A DNA stretch of 64,000 bases, taken from assembly GCA_965198655.1 (NCBI GenBank), contig OZ240668.1, positions 496,001-560,000 of the forward strand, written 5' to 3'. Below the pieces are notes generated by a model, which saw nothing but the letters and a program-made list of their open reading frames with translations, was not told the DNA's origin and searched no databases. Origin of the DNA: Lichenicola sp965198655. GTDB taxonomy: Bacteria > Pseudomonadota > Alphaproteobacteria > Acetobacterales > Acetobacteraceae. Positions within the stretch are counted from its first letter, which is position 1, and every line of letters begins with the position of its first letter. A program made the position numbers and the translations under genes. Shown one piece after another: positions 7,896-20,966 of the stretch.

Positions 7896-8450
7896 ATGCC
7901 ACTTCAAACGCTCCCGGGTGGTTGCTCAACTTGGCAGGGAACTGTGGCCTGCCGGCTGCGCTTGGCCCTGCATGCCGGCATCCAACGTCTTTCTGCGGTC
8001 CACATCGTGAGCGACCTGCCAGACCAAGGCCCGGTCGAAGAGGTGTTGCAGCTTCACGCGGAGCGGCTCGACGTCCGTCGCCGGGTGCGTCAGACCGGTG
8101 AGGTGCGGATCGCCATCCAGACCCGTACCCGCGACCAGCAGATCGACGAGCAACTGACCCGGCGGGATGCGCAGATCGAGCACGTTCCCGTCAACCGGTA
8201 CGTCGACGAGATGCCGCAGGTCCGTGAGGAAGGCGAAACGACGATCATTCCGGTGGTCGAGGAGATCCTGGTCCGCCGCTTGTTCCTCAAGGAGGAGGTC
8301 CGCGTCACGCGGATCGACACGACGCACGCCCACCGCGAAACGGTGAGTCTGCGATACCAGGACGTCGTCGTCTCCCGCACCAGCTCGGCGGGAACGGCCG
8401 ATGGGGTCGCCGACAACAAACTTCCAACCCAAGGAGACATTCATGGCTAG
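7896..8450 (+). CDS. DUF2382 (YsnF/AvaK-type) stress protein
   Basis: The C-terminal ~130 residues match the DUF2382 pattern: repeated beta-strand segments such as EEVLQLHAERLDVRRR, EHVPVNRYVDEMPQVREEG and TTIIPVVEEILVRRLFLKEE. This domain occurs in YsnF-like general stress proteins and photosynthetic reaction-centre-like proteins; its biochemical role is unknown. The first ~37 residues look non-conserved, so GTG 8007 may be the true start. It overlaps the next gene by eight bases. That gene carries a second copy of the domain, so the pair is probably one operon. Confidence 0.75.
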   Translation: MPLQTLPGGCSTWQGTVACRLRLALHAGIQRLSAVHIVSDLPDQGPVEEVLQLHAERLDVRRRVRQTGEVRIAIQTRTRDQQIDEQLTRRDAQIEHVPVNRYVDEMPQVREEGETTIIPVVEEILVRRLFLKEEVRVTRIDTTHAHRETVSLRYQDVVVSRTSSAGTADGVADNKLPTQGDIHG

Positions 8451-9333
8451 CGAGACCATTGTTGCCGTGTTCGATACGGCAGCCCACGCCGAAGCAGCCG
8501 TGTCGGCCCTGATCACCGACGGCGTGCCGGCAAGCTCGATCGAGCATTATTCCCGCGACCAGGGCGCCACCGGCCAAGCTGCGGTCGGGACCGATGTCAA
8601 CCCGCCGTCCGCCCATCGCGGCTTCTGGAGCTGGCTGACCGGCGAGCAGGAGACGGCGTCCTCGCATCACGCGCTGTACGACCAGTCGATCCAGTCCGGC
8701 AGCACGGTTGTCACCGTGATCAGCGACGGTACCAACATCGACCAGATCTATAACGTGCTGGAAGCGCACAATCCGGTCGACCTGGACGAGCGTCATTCGC
8801 AGTACAGCCAGACCGGCGCCTACGGATCGGGCTACGCCGGCACTGGAACCGGCACGCTCGCCACCGGCGCCACTGGGCTTGGCGCCGCTTCCACCACCGG
8901 CACCGGCATGGGAACGGCGGCGACCGGCACCGCCACCGAGCAGGTGCTGTCGTTGTCGGAGGAAAGCCTCCAGGTCGGCAAGCGCGCCGTCGATCGCGGC
9001 ACCACCCGCGTTCGCCGCTACGTCGTGGAGCGTCCGATCGAGGAGCAGATCCGCCTGCGCAACGAGACCGTGTCGGTGTTCCGCCGTCCGGCCACCGGTG
9101 CTGCCACCGTCGGCACCGACGCGTTCAGCGACCGCGAGATCGTGGTGAACGAGACCGACGAGGAGGCCGTGGTCGCCAAGAGGGCGCAGGTGGTCGAGGA
9201 AGTCGTGGTCCAGAAGGGCGTGGAGGAGCGGGTCGAGACCGTCCGCGACACGCTGCGCAAGGAGGAGGTCGAGATCGATACCCCGACCACCGGCCTGACC
9301 GGCGCCGCGAAGACCAACCCGCCGCGTATCTGA
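8443..9333 (+). CDS. YsnF-like protein: YflT-type N domain plus DUF2382
   Basis: This 296-residue protein starts at ATG 8443 after AAGGAGACATTC. The N-terminal domain (ETIVAVFDTAAHAEAAVSAL) resembles the general-stress-protein 17M/YflT alpha/beta domain. A Gly/Thr/Ala-rich linker (about residues 125-165) then leads to a C-terminal DUF2382 domain (LSEESLQVGKRAVDRG ... EEVVVQKGVEERVETVRD). This N-linker-C architecture is the standard YsnF form. Partnership with the overlapping upstream DUF2382-only gene suggests both act in an envelope or general stress response. Confidence 0.85.
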   Translation: MASETIVAVFDTAAHAEAAVSALITDGVPASSIEHYSRDQGATGQAAVGTDVNPPSAHRGFWSWLTGEQETASSHHALYDQSIQSGSTVVTVISDGTNIDQIYNVLEAHNPVDLDERHSQYSQTGAYGSGYAGTGTGTLATGATGLGAASTTGTGMGTAATGTATEQVLSLSEESLQVGKRAVDRGTTRVRRYVVERPIEEQIRLRNETVSVFRRPATGAATVGTDAFSDREIVVNETDEEAVVAKRAQVVEEVVVQKGVEERVETVRDTLRKEEVEIDTPTTGLTGAAKTNPPRI

Positions 9334-9344
9334 CAAGCACCATC

Positions 9345-9366
9345 GGAGGCGGTTTCGGCCGCCTCC
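9345..9366 (+). terminator. Hairpin after the YsnF-like gene
   Basis: GGAGGCGG and CCGCCTCC form an 8-bp stem around a TTTCGG loop, 12 bases past the stop codon. There is no T-tract downstream, so strength is uncertain. Confidence 0.45.
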
Positions 9367-9393
9367 GCGATGACCTGATACGGCTGGGAACCC

Positions 9394-9816
9394 ATGCCGC
9401 CTTTCGACCTCGACCGCTTCGTCCAGGCCCAGGATCTCGTATGGCAGGACGTGCGGCGCGAGTTGCGTGCCGGATCGAAGCGTACCCACTGGATGTGGTT
9501 CGTGTTCCCGCAGCTGCGCGGCCTAGGCCACAGCGCCATGGCACAGCGTTACGGCCTGGCCTCACGCGAAGAGACTCGAAGCTACCACGAGCATCCGGTA
9601 TTGGGACCACGCCTGCTGGAGTGCACCGGTCTCGTCAACGCTGTGCCGAACCGCTCGATCAACCAGATCCTGGGCAGTCCGGACGACGCGAAGTTCCGGT
9701 CATCGATGACCCTGTTCGCGGCCGTGGCGTCGGACGAGCCGATGTTCCGCCAGGCGCTGGACCACTTCTTCGACGGCGTGCCTGACCCGCTCACGCTCGA
9801 CCGGCTCGACGGCTGA
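9394..9816 (+). CDS. DUF1810 family protein
   Basis: This 140-residue protein matches DUF1810 across its length. It opens with FDLDRFVQAQD, followed by the family's conserved THWMWFVFPQLRGLGHSAMA near residue 31 and LGPRLLECTGLVNAV. It is predicted to be small, helical and cytosolic. The biochemical role of DUF1810 is not established. It ends just before a genomic repeat and converges with the M1 peptidase gene. Confidence 0.88.
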   Translation: MPPFDLDRFVQAQDLVWQDVRRELRAGSKRTHWMWFVFPQLRGLGHSAMAQRYGLASREETRSYHEHPVLGPRLLECTGLVNAVPNRSINQILGSPDDAKFRSSMTLFAAVASDEPMFRQALDHFFDGVPDPLTLDRLDG

Positions 9817-9846
9817 TACTGGGCGCCGTCGAGACTAACCCATAGA

Positions 9847-9900
9847 AGGCCAGGGCGCTGCCCTGGACCCGCTCAGGGCGAAGCCTTGAGAATCCAGATG
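9847..9900. repeat. Intergenic palindromic repeat, copy 1
   Basis: The stretch starting GAAGGCCAGGGCGCTGCCCT, with a self-complementary core, is related to the sequences at 32472-32592 and 37081-37143. It lies between two convergent genes, the usual place for REP-like elements. Copy boundaries are approximate. Confidence 0.6.
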
Positions 9901-9966
9901 TTCTGAGAGATTGATTTCCCAGGGCTAGCCCTTTGGCTGGTTTGGACAGGGCCTGGCGGTGGACCC

Positions 9967-12609
9967 TCAACCGTTCCGACTTTGCCGTTGACGAAGCCAG
10001 CCGGCGATCGCCGGCTGGGCGCGCTTACGCAACGCGATGGTGGTGGCGATCCGGTCCGACGCCTTGGCAGCCTGGATCTTGGCGCCGCTCGACGCGCTGC
10101 TCGCCGGATCCGCCAGCATCGCCGCAGCGATCGCGGGATCAGTGGTCGACTGGGCGACCGCGGGAAGCAGCTCGGTCTGCGACCAGGGTGCCAGATGGAC
10201 GCGGATTGCCGCCTGGCTGGTCCGGACCACGGACCACACTGCTTCGGGATTGTCGCTGTCCGCAGCGACCGCCGCGATCGCCAGCACGATCCGCCCGTTC
10301 GGGATCGCGCCGGAATAGGCCAGCTCGACGTTGCGGGCGATCCGCGCCGGCTCGGGCGATCCGGCGAGCGCACTAAAATAGCGCAGCTTCTGTTCGGTGT
10401 CGGAGGCGGCGCGCAGGCGCTGCTCCAGGGCGGTGGCCGTCGCCCCGTCGGCGTGCAGCCCGACCACCACCGTCACCGGGTCGAGCAGGCTCGGCGGCAG
10501 CGAGGCCGGATCCTTGAGATAGGCCGCGAAGCGCCGCTGCGCTTCCGCGGCCACGTCGGGATCGTCGAACCGGCCCAGGACCGAGATCAGGCTCGGACGA
10601 AGCAGGGTGTCGAGGAAGCTTTCCCCGGGCCTGGGGGTCCAGCCGAGGCGGGCAAGCTGCGGTTGCAGCAGACTGCGCGCGAAGGCCCGGAAGGCGGAAC
10701 GGGAAGCGCTGCCGCGCTCCAGCGCGTCGAGGCGCTTCAGGTGGGCGATCGTGTCCTCCCACACCGCGACGCTGTGATCGCTGCCGTCGGCCAGCGTCGC
10801 CGCCAGGTCGAGGTAGTCGGCCAGCGGGGCGAGGCCCGCCTCGAACAGCGCGAACTGGTCGCCGAGCAGGTTGGCCCGGTCGCTGTCGGCGAGCCGTGCA
10901 AAGGCAGGACGCAGCGCAGCCAGCCCGGCGGCATCGTAGCGGGTGCGGTAGTAGCCGGCCTCGCCCAGGTTGGCCTTCAGCGCCCCGTCGCAGCCGGCGA
11001 ACCGAATCGTCGCCGGACCCTGGCCGAGCAGCACGGTCTGCGCGGCGAGGCCGGGCCCGCCCACCGTCACCGGGATCTGCCAGGCGAGCGGCCGGGGGTT
11101 CGGGTCGTGGATGGCGAAGCGGGACTGGGTCAGGGTCAGGATGCTTGCGCCGCCGTCGCAGCGGCGCGCCACGCTGACCAGCGGAATGCCCGGCTGCTCG
11201 GTGAAGCTCCGGGCGACCGGCGCCACGTCCTTGTGCGAGACCTGCGACAGGGCTGCCCACAGGTCGGCGCTGGTGGTGTTGCCGTAGGCGTGCGCCCTCA
11301 TGTAGGCGCGCATGCCGTCACGGAAGGTGTCGGGACCCAGCCAGTCCTCGACCATGCGGATCACCTGCTCGCCCTTCTGGTAAGAAATCAGGTCGAATGC
11401 GGCGTTGGCGGCACTCACGTCGGGGATGGTCTGCTGGATCGGATGCGTGGTGGGCTGCGCGTCCACCGCCATCGCCAGCTCGCGGTCGGCATGGGCGCGC
11501 GGCCACATCTGCCAGGACGGGTTGAAGTGGTCGGTCGCCTTGGTCTCCATCCAGGTGGCGAAACCCTCGTTCAGCCAGATGTTGTCCCACCAGCCCATGG
11601 TGACGAGGTCGCCGGACCATTGGTGCGCCATCTCGTGCGCCACGTCGATGAAGATGGTCTCCCGCGTGCGCGGGCCGCTGGTGTGCGGGTCGAACAGCAG
11701 CGCGTCGTCGATAAACGTGATGTCGCCCCAGTTCTCCATGGCGCCCGCCTGGTAGTTGCCGGGGATCGCGACCAGGTCGAGCTTGGGCAGCGGGTAGCGC
11801 ACGCCGAAATACGCGTTGTACCAGGGCAGGATCTTCGTCGCGGCGTCCAGCGCGTAGCCGCCTTCCGCCTGTGCGCCGGTGGGGGCGTAGACCGCGATCG
11901 GAGTGCCGCCGCCGGCGCCGTGCAGCGCCGACAGCTCGCCCGCCACCAGCGCCAGCAGGTAGCTCGACATGCGCGGGCTGGTTTGGAACACCACCCGCTT
12001 GGCATCCGTGCCGACCGGCGTGGTGGAGGCCACCGGCATGTTGCCGACCGGCACGTAGTCCCGCGGCAGAGTGACGCCGAGCCGGAACGTGGCCTTGAAC
12101 GCCGGCTCGTCCCAACCCGGGAACATGCGCCTGGCGTCCGCGACCTCGAACTGCGTCACCAGCATGCGCGCCTTGGCCCCGGACGGGCTGCGGTAGTCGT
12201 CGTAGTAGATGCCGTTCGGCGTGGCCGGGATCGGGCCGGCATAGTCGATCGCCAGCGTGTGCGGCCCGTCGCCGATCGGGTGCGGCAGCCGCAGCGTCGC
12301 GGTCTGCGCGGCGTCATCCTCGGAGATCGCGGCAGGAACGCCGTCCAGCGTGGCGCGGGACAGCGTGAGCCCGGCCTGGTTGAGGATGATGCTGTCGCCA
12401 GCACCTCGTGCGGTTACGGCGATGCTCTCATGGCCGGATAGCGCGAGCCGGGTCATGTCGGCCACGATGTCGATGACATAGGCGGACGGGACCACCCTCT
12501 TGGGCAACTGGCCCGGCGTGCTGGCGAGCGTGAACGGCGCCTCGGCGTGGGCCGGCCGGCCGGCGGCGGCGAGCGTGAGCGCGGTGGCGAGGAGCAGGGC
12601 ATGACGCAT
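9967..12609 (-). CDS. M1 family zinc aminopeptidase, secreted
   Basis: An 880-residue gluzincin aminopeptidase that removes N-terminal residues from peptides. A signal peptide (MRHALLLATALTLAAAGRPA) indicates periplasmic or exported location. The exopeptidase motif GAMENWGD and the zinc site HEMAHQWSGDL...NEGFATW (HExxH then E 18 residues on) are intact. The C-terminal ERAP1-like helical domain extends to the end. The length is usual for the family. It stands alone: about 90 bases upstream is the acyltransferase gene on the same strand, and a genomic repeat follows its stop. Confidence 0.93.
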   Translation of the reverse strand: MRHALLLATALTLAAAGRPAHAEAPFTLASTPGQLPKRVVPSAYVIDIVADMTRLALSGHESIAVTARGAGDSIILNQAGLTLSRATLDGVPAAISEDDAAQTATLRLPHPIGDGPHTLAIDYAGPIPATPNGIYYDDYRSPSGAKARMLVTQFEVADARRMFPGWDEPAFKATFRLGVTLPRDYVPVGNMPVASTTPVGTDAKRVVFQTSPRMSSYLLALVAGELSALHGAGGGTPIAVYAPTGAQAEGGYALDAATKILPWYNAYFGVRYPLPKLDLVAIPGNYQAGAMENWGDITFIDDALLFDPHTSGPRTRETIFIDVAHEMAHQWSGDLVTMGWWDNIWLNEGFATWMETKATDHFNPSWQMWPRAHADRELAMAVDAQPTTHPIQQTIPDVSAANAAFDLISYQKGEQVIRMVEDWLGPDTFRDGMRAYMRAHAYGNTTSADLWAALSQVSHKDVAPVARSFTEQPGIPLVSVARRCDGGASILTLTQSRFAIHDPNPRPLAWQIPVTVGGPGLAAQTVLLGQGPATIRFAGCDGALKANLGEAGYYRTRYDAAGLAALRPAFARLADSDRANLLGDQFALFEAGLAPLADYLDLAATLADGSDHSVAVWEDTIAHLKRLDALERGSASRSAFRAFARSLLQPQLARLGWTPRPGESFLDTLLRPSLISVLGRFDDPDVAAEAQRRFAAYLKDPASLPPSLLDPVTVVVGLHADGATATALEQRLRAASDTEQKLRYFSALAGSPEPARIARNVELAYSGAIPNGRIVLAIAAVAADSDNPEAVWSVVRTSQAAIRVHLAPWSQTELLPAVAQSTTDPAIAAAMLADPASSASSGAKIQAAKASDRIATTIALRKRAQPAIAGWLRQRQSRNG

Positions 12610-12698
12610 GGCCGGGATCCGCGGGGAGATAAGGGCGCGGCCCAGGCCACGATCGGGCCGGAGTATGAAATAACGGCCCCGGCAGCGCCAGGGCGCCG

Positions 12699-13652
12699 TC
12701 AGGACCGGACCGCTTCCGGCTTCGGCCAGCGCCGGTGCAGCCAGAGCCAGGCGGACGGATCCTCGCGGATCCAGCGTTCCAGCCGGGCGTTCACCGCCGA
12801 CGAGATGGCGAGGATGTCGGCGGTGCGGTCGCCGGTGCGCGGAACCACCAGCGGCGCCTCGCAGACCATGCGGAACCGGCAGGGCCCGATCCGGACCACG
12901 CGCACCGGCATGATCGGCGCGTCGAAGCGAAGTGCGAACTGCGCCAGGGCGGGTGCCGTCATCGCCGGGCGGCCGAAGAACGGCACCGCGATGCCGTCGT
13001 TCATCTTCTGGTCGACCAGGAGGCCGAGCGCGCCGCCCTTGCCGAGATGGGTCAGCGCTGCCCGTGCGCCCGCGGCACCCTTGGCGAACATCGACACCCC
13101 GGTCCCGAGCCCGTCCAGCCGCATCGCCTGGATCGCCCGGTCCACCTCCGGGTTGGAGGCGGCGCGGTAGAAGCCGGCCACCGTGATGCCGAGGGCCGCC
13201 GCGATCGGCAGCACCATCTCCCAGTTGCCGAGATGACCGGAGAAGAACAGCGCCGGCGCGCCGCGATCCCGCAGCCCAGCCAGATGCTGCTCGCCACGCA
13301 CCTCGAAGCCCGGCCCGTCCTCGTTGCGCTCGAAGGAGGCGAGATGCGGCATCTCGAACACGGTGCGGCCGAGGTTGTCCCACACCCGGGCGACGATGCG
13401 TCGCCGCGCGGCCTGATCCAGCTCTGGCAGCGCGCCCGCCAGGTTGCGGTCGGCGACCCGCGACACCGGAAGAAGCGGGCCAAGCAGCCGGGCGATCCGG
13501 CCGCCGAGGTTGGAGCAGGCGACCGGGCTGAGCCGACGCAGGGCGCCGACCAGCATCGCCAGCAGCAGGCTCGTCGCCCGTGCCGCGAGTCGCGTCCGAC
13601 CCGTGCCCGATCCGTCGAGCCGCGCCGAGCCGGGATGTGATGCGGAGGCCAT
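12699..13652 (-). CDS. LpxL/HtrB-family lipid A acyltransferase-like protein
   Basis: This 317-residue protein is of the lysophospholipid/lipid A acyltransferase family, which transfers acyl chains from acyl-ACP to lipid A precursors at the inner membrane. The catalytic H-x4-E box is FSGHLGNWEM. Supporting segments are GFYRAASNP, LGLLVDQKMNDGI (the family's DQ motif) and FFGRPAMTAPA. A hydrophobic N-terminal region (SLLLAMLVGAL) would anchor it. The start at 13652 is the first good ATG. The lipid substrate (lipid A versus another lysolipid) cannot be decided. Confidence 0.88.
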   Translation of the reverse strand: MASASHPGSARLDGSGTGRTRLAARATSLLLAMLVGALRRLSPVACSNLGGRIARLLGPLLPVSRVADRNLAGALPELDQAARRRIVARVWDNLGRTVFEMPHLASFERNEDGPGFEVRGEQHLAGLRDRGAPALFFSGHLGNWEMVLPIAAALGITVAGFYRAASNPEVDRAIQAMRLDGLGTGVSMFAKGAAGARAALTHLGKGGALGLLVDQKMNDGIAVPFFGRPAMTAPALAQFALRFDAPIMPVRVVRIGPCRFRMVCEAPLVVPRTGDRTADILAISSAVNARLERWIREDPSAWLWLHRRWPKPEAVRS

Positions 13653-13732
13653 GCGGTCCTAATACGTTGGTGGACCGGTCCGCACCTGCAATATTTCATC
13701 TCGCATCGTGACGCGCGGGACCCGCATGAACG

Positions 13733-13761
13733 TTGACTTCCGAGCCGGCCGCTGCGATCTG
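13733..13761 (+). promoter_or_regulatory. Probable promoter of the glycine operon
   Basis: TTGACT (13733-13738), a 17-base spacer and GATCTG (13756-13761) precede the riboswitch by about a dozen bases, where a transcript start would be expected. The -35 box is good and the -10 is weak. Confidence 0.4.
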
Positions 13762-13772
13762 TTCCCGGTCGA

Positions 13773-13930
13773 TGTGGGAGAGACCGGCGAGGAGCCGGCG
13801 CCGAAGGAGCAACCGCCCCGGAAACTCTCAGGCAGAAGGACCACGCGACCAGGACTTCTGGAAAGAGGCGCCCGAGCGGCGTCCGCCGACGGGATAACGA
13901 TCTCAGGCAAATCGACAGAAGGGGCGCTTT
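13773..13930 (+). ncRNA. Tandem glycine riboswitch
   Basis: Aptamer 1 has the conserved core CGAAGGAGCAA...CCCGGAAACTCTCAGGC AGAAGGACC (13800-13842). Aptamer 2 repeats a degenerate version (CGACGGGATAACGATCTCAGGCAAATCGACAG, about 13888-13920), with a short linker between them. This is the known two-aptamer glycine riboswitch, which usually turns on glycine-cleavage genes when glycine is abundant. Here it heads the sdaA remnant, glyA, gcvT and gcvP. I cannot see a clear terminator or Shine-Dalgarno-sequestering platform by eye. Confidence 0.92.
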
Positions 13931-14025
13931 GGGCCGGAACCGGTCGGGGGAGCGCCGTGCGTGGATCGAACACCAGTCCGGCCGACCCGATCCGCCCACA
14001 GGCCGCGCGCCCCGATCCCAGACAG

Positions 14026-14271
14026 GTGATCGGCGTCACCGACCTTTACACCATCGGCATCGGGCCCTCGAACTCGCCCACGATCGGGCCGATGCGTGCG
14101 CTCGCGGCGATCGCCGCCCATCTTGCCCTGCGCCGGGACGAACAGCACATCGTGTCCCTGGACAGGGTGATCGAGATCATGCGCCACATGCGCCAGCCCG
14201 GACGGGACACGCGGTCCCGTTGCGGGGAAGCCAGTTCGGCTGCCCTGCCGGTCGACATCGTCCAACGTTGA
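14026..14271 (+). pseudogene. sdaA: sdaA remnant: L-serine ammonia-lyase with its middle deleted
   Basis: The 81-codon frame starts like L-serine dehydratase (TDLYTIGIGPSNSPTIGPMR, compare the family FKIGIGPSSSHTVGPM). It then jumps to the family's extreme C terminus (LALRRDEQHIVSLDRVIEIM, compare ALRR...LDKVIETM). The intact enzyme is about 450 residues, so well over 300 residues including the iron-sulfur cysteines are gone. The junction lies near 14095-14110. The SSSH loop is also altered to SNSP. The reading frame stays open across the join. It sits between the glycine riboswitch and glyA, so an ancestral riboswitch-sdaA-glyA order is likely. Confidence 0.82.
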
Positions 14272-14284
14272 GAGGAGACCACCC

Positions 14285-15576
<1,292 letters not shown>

Positions 15577-15580
<4 letters not shown>

Positions 15581-16761
15581 GGGGCGACGCCGGGGCGCCG
15601 GAGCCGGCTCCGGTCACGCCCGAGCCTGCAGCCCGGACGCCGCTCCACGCGCTGCATCGGGCACTCGGCGGCCGCATGGTGCCGTTCGCCGGCTACGAGA
15701 TGCCGCTGCAATACCCGGCCGGGATCATGGCCGAGCACCTGCACGTGCGCTCCGCCTGCGGGCTGTTCGACGTGTCGCACATGGGCCAGATCCGGCTCCG
15801 GCCCCGTTCCGGATCGGTCGCGGACGCGGCACTGGCGCTGGAGCGGCTGGTGCCGGCCGACATCGCCGGCCTGTCCAAGGGCCGGCAGCGCTACGCGCTG
15901 CTGACCAACGAGAACGGCGGCATCCTGGACGACCTGATGGTCGCCAACGAGGGCTCGACGCTGTTCCTGGTGGTCAACGCCGGCTGCAAGCTGGGCGACC
16001 TCGCCCACCTGCAGCGCCATCTGCAGGACGCATGCGAGGTCGAGTTCCTCCCCGACCGGGCGCTGGTGGCGCTGCAGGGACCAAGTGCTGCGGCTGCGCT
16101 GTCGGCGCTGGCGCCGGACGCGCAGGCGATGCGGTTCATGGATGTCCGCACCCTGCAGCTCGGCGGCGTGGACTGCATCGTGTCCCGCTCAGGCTACACC
16201 GGCGAGGACGGCTACGAGATCGGCATGCCGGCGGACCGCGCGGAGGAGATCGTGCGCCTGCTGCTCGCCCAGCCGGACGTGCTGCCGATCGGGCTCGGCG
16301 CTCGCGACAGCCTGCGCCTGGAGGCTGGTCTCTGCCTGTACGGCTCGGACCTGGACGGCGGCACCACGCCGGTCGAGGCGTCGCTGGAATGGTCGATCCA
16401 GAAGAGCCGGCGCTCCGGCGGCGAACGCGCCGGCGGCTTCCCTGGCGCCGGGATCGTGCTGGAGCAGGTGGCGAACGGAGCCCCACGCCGCCGCGTCGGG
16501 CTCCGGCCGGAGGGACGCGCGCCGCTGCGGGCCGGCGCTCCCCTGTTCCGGCCGGACGACGCCGTGGCACCGGGCAGCCCCCCGGTCGGTCATGTCAGCT
16601 CCGGCGCGTTCGGGCCCACGCTGCAGGCCCCGGTGGCCATGGGCTACGTGGCCCGGGACTCGTCGCCGCCCGGCACGATGCTGATGGCCGAGCTGCGCGG
16701 CCGGATGGTCCCGGTGACGGTCAGCCCGCTGCCGTTCATCATTCCTACCTACAAGCGTTGA
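15577..16761 (+). CDS. gcvT: Aminomethyltransferase, glycine cleavage T protein
   Basis: This 394-residue T protein transfers the methylene group from aminomethyl-lipoyl-H protein to tetrahydrofolate, releasing ammonia. Signatures are MVPFAGYEMPLQYP, GLFDVSHMGQI, SRSGYTGEDGYEIGMP and the C-terminal barrel (PVGHVSSGAFGPTLQAPVAMGY). The ATG at 15577 overlaps the glyA stop. The N terminus has about 20 extra Ala/Pro-rich residues before TPLHALH. Unlike many operons, no gcvH follows it: gcvP begins 8 bases after the stop. Confidence 0.95.
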
Positions 16762-16769
16762 GTGCTGCG

Positions 16770-19643
<2,874 letters not shown>

Positions 19644-19712
19644 GTGCGGCCCGGCGCGCAGCCAACTCGCCGCGAGCAGACGCTTGCGGATGCGGGTCGA
19701 GGGGGGATCGTC

Positions 19713-20609
19713 ATGACACGGCTGGCCGCCATCCTCCGGGCCGGCGTATTCCTGCTGGGCATGCAGTATGTCCTGCCTCCGCTTGTGATCCGGCGGGTGA
19801 TGCAGTTCGTCGGATCGCGGTTCGGCCTCCGGAACGATCACGTCCACCAAATCCTGTCGACCCTGCTGCTTTTGATCCAGGACGTGTCGATCGTCGCGCT
19901 GGCGCTCCTGCTGGCCGATCTGCTTCGGCGCCTGGAACGCGCGCGCTCCGGCGACGTCCTGCGGTTGTCAAACCTCTGCGGCGGCAGATCTTGGCGGATG
20001 CTCGGCGCCGGAGCGACGCTAGGGGCGCTGGTGCTGGCCGGGGTGATGCTGACGGAGACCGGGATCGCTCACGTCGCGATCCAATTCCGTGACCATGGGC
20101 TGGCGTCGATCGCCCGGCACCAGGTGCTGCTCGTCACCTACTTCGCCGCAGTCGGGATGTCGGAGGAGATCGTCAACCGGGGCTATCCGTTGCGCGAACT
20201 TGCCCAGGGCATCGGCTTCTGGCCGGCGGCGATCGCGGCCTCGCTGCTGTCGGAAGGTGATTCCGCGATGGGTTCGCTGGGTGTGTTCGCGTTCGCGATG
20301 TTCGCGTCCGCGTCGCTGCGGGCGACCGGAAGCCTGTGGTTCGCCATCGGCTATCATGCCGCCTGGGACTACGGCGAGAGCGGCCTCCTCGGCATACCGG
20401 ACAGCTCGTTCCTGCTGTCGGGCGCCCTGGGCGAGACCCGGGTGACCGGCCTGCCGCTCTTGACCGGCGGCGCGGCCGGTCCGGAAGGCAGCCTGCTGAC
20501 GATCGCCGTGCTGACCGTGCTATCAGCGTGGTTCGTCCGGATCGGACGGAGACCGTTGACGGCCGCATCGTCGATCCTGCGCAGCGGCGCGTCTGCGGGC
20601 CCAGCCTGA
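19713..20609 (+). CDS. CPBP-family intramembrane protease-like protein
   Basis: This 298-residue polytopic protein is of the CAAX-processing/bacteriocin-processing family. The first motif SEEIVNRGY (EExxxR) is intact and a later FAIGYHAAWDY supplies a HxxxD-type motif. The middle FxxxH motif appears as LLSEGDSAMGSLGVFAF, without histidine, so catalysis may be altered. The start is ATG 19713 after GAGGGGGGATC. It sits between gcvP and the gcvP 3' duplicate, unrelated to glycine metabolism, which suggests insertion or duplication at this spot. Confidence 0.75.
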   Translation: MTRLAAILRAGVFLLGMQYVLPPLVIRRVMQFVGSRFGLRNDHVHQILSTLLLLIQDVSIVALALLLADLLRRLERARSGDVLRLSNLCGGRSWRMLGAGATLGALVLAGVMLTETGIAHVAIQFRDHGLASIARHQVLLVTYFAAVGMSEEIVNRGYPLRELAQGIGFWPAAIAASLLSEGDSAMGSLGVFAFAMFASASLRATGSLWFAIGYHAAWDYGESGLLGIPDSSFLLSGALGETRVTGLPLLTGGAAGPEGSLLTIAVLTVLSAWFVRIGRRPLTAASSILRSGASAGPA

Positions 20610-20617
20610 GTGGCAAC

Positions 20618-20966
20618 ATGCCGCGACGGTCTGTTTCCCGGTCGCCGACACCCTCATGATCGAGCCGACCGATCCGAGGGCAGGCCGAGCTGGACCGCTG
20701 CCGCGACACGATGCTGGCCAGAAGAGACGAGATCCGCGCGGTGGGGGGACGGACCCTGCTGTCTGCCGCCTCACTGCGCTACACACGGTGCTGGACGCAG
20801 TATGCGTTCACTTGATCCGCCCCTACGACCCCGCCGGCTGCTGCTTTCCGGCGGCATGCGCGGCGAATGCATTTTCGCGATCGGCCGTGTCGACAACAGC
20901 TATGGCGACCGCAACCTGGTCTGCTCCTGCCCGCTGGCCGACACCTACGCGGAGGGGGCGGATTGA
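20618..20966 (+). pseudogene. gcvP: Decayed duplicate of the gcvP 3' end
   Basis: The sequence parallels gcvP from about 19284 to its stop. It reads CFPVADTLMIEPTD, then LDRCRDTMLARRDEIRAV in shifted frames, and ends in frame with IGRVDNSYGDRNLVCSCPLA and DTYAEGAD before TGA. Small indels break the frame several times and no start exists. The P-protein active site is not included. It is a tandem partial duplication separated from its parent by the CPBP gene. Confidence 0.88.

Noticed and set aside
13708..14025. Coding reading through the glycine riboswitch
   Set aside because: The open frame is incidental; conserved RNA core sequences explain the region.
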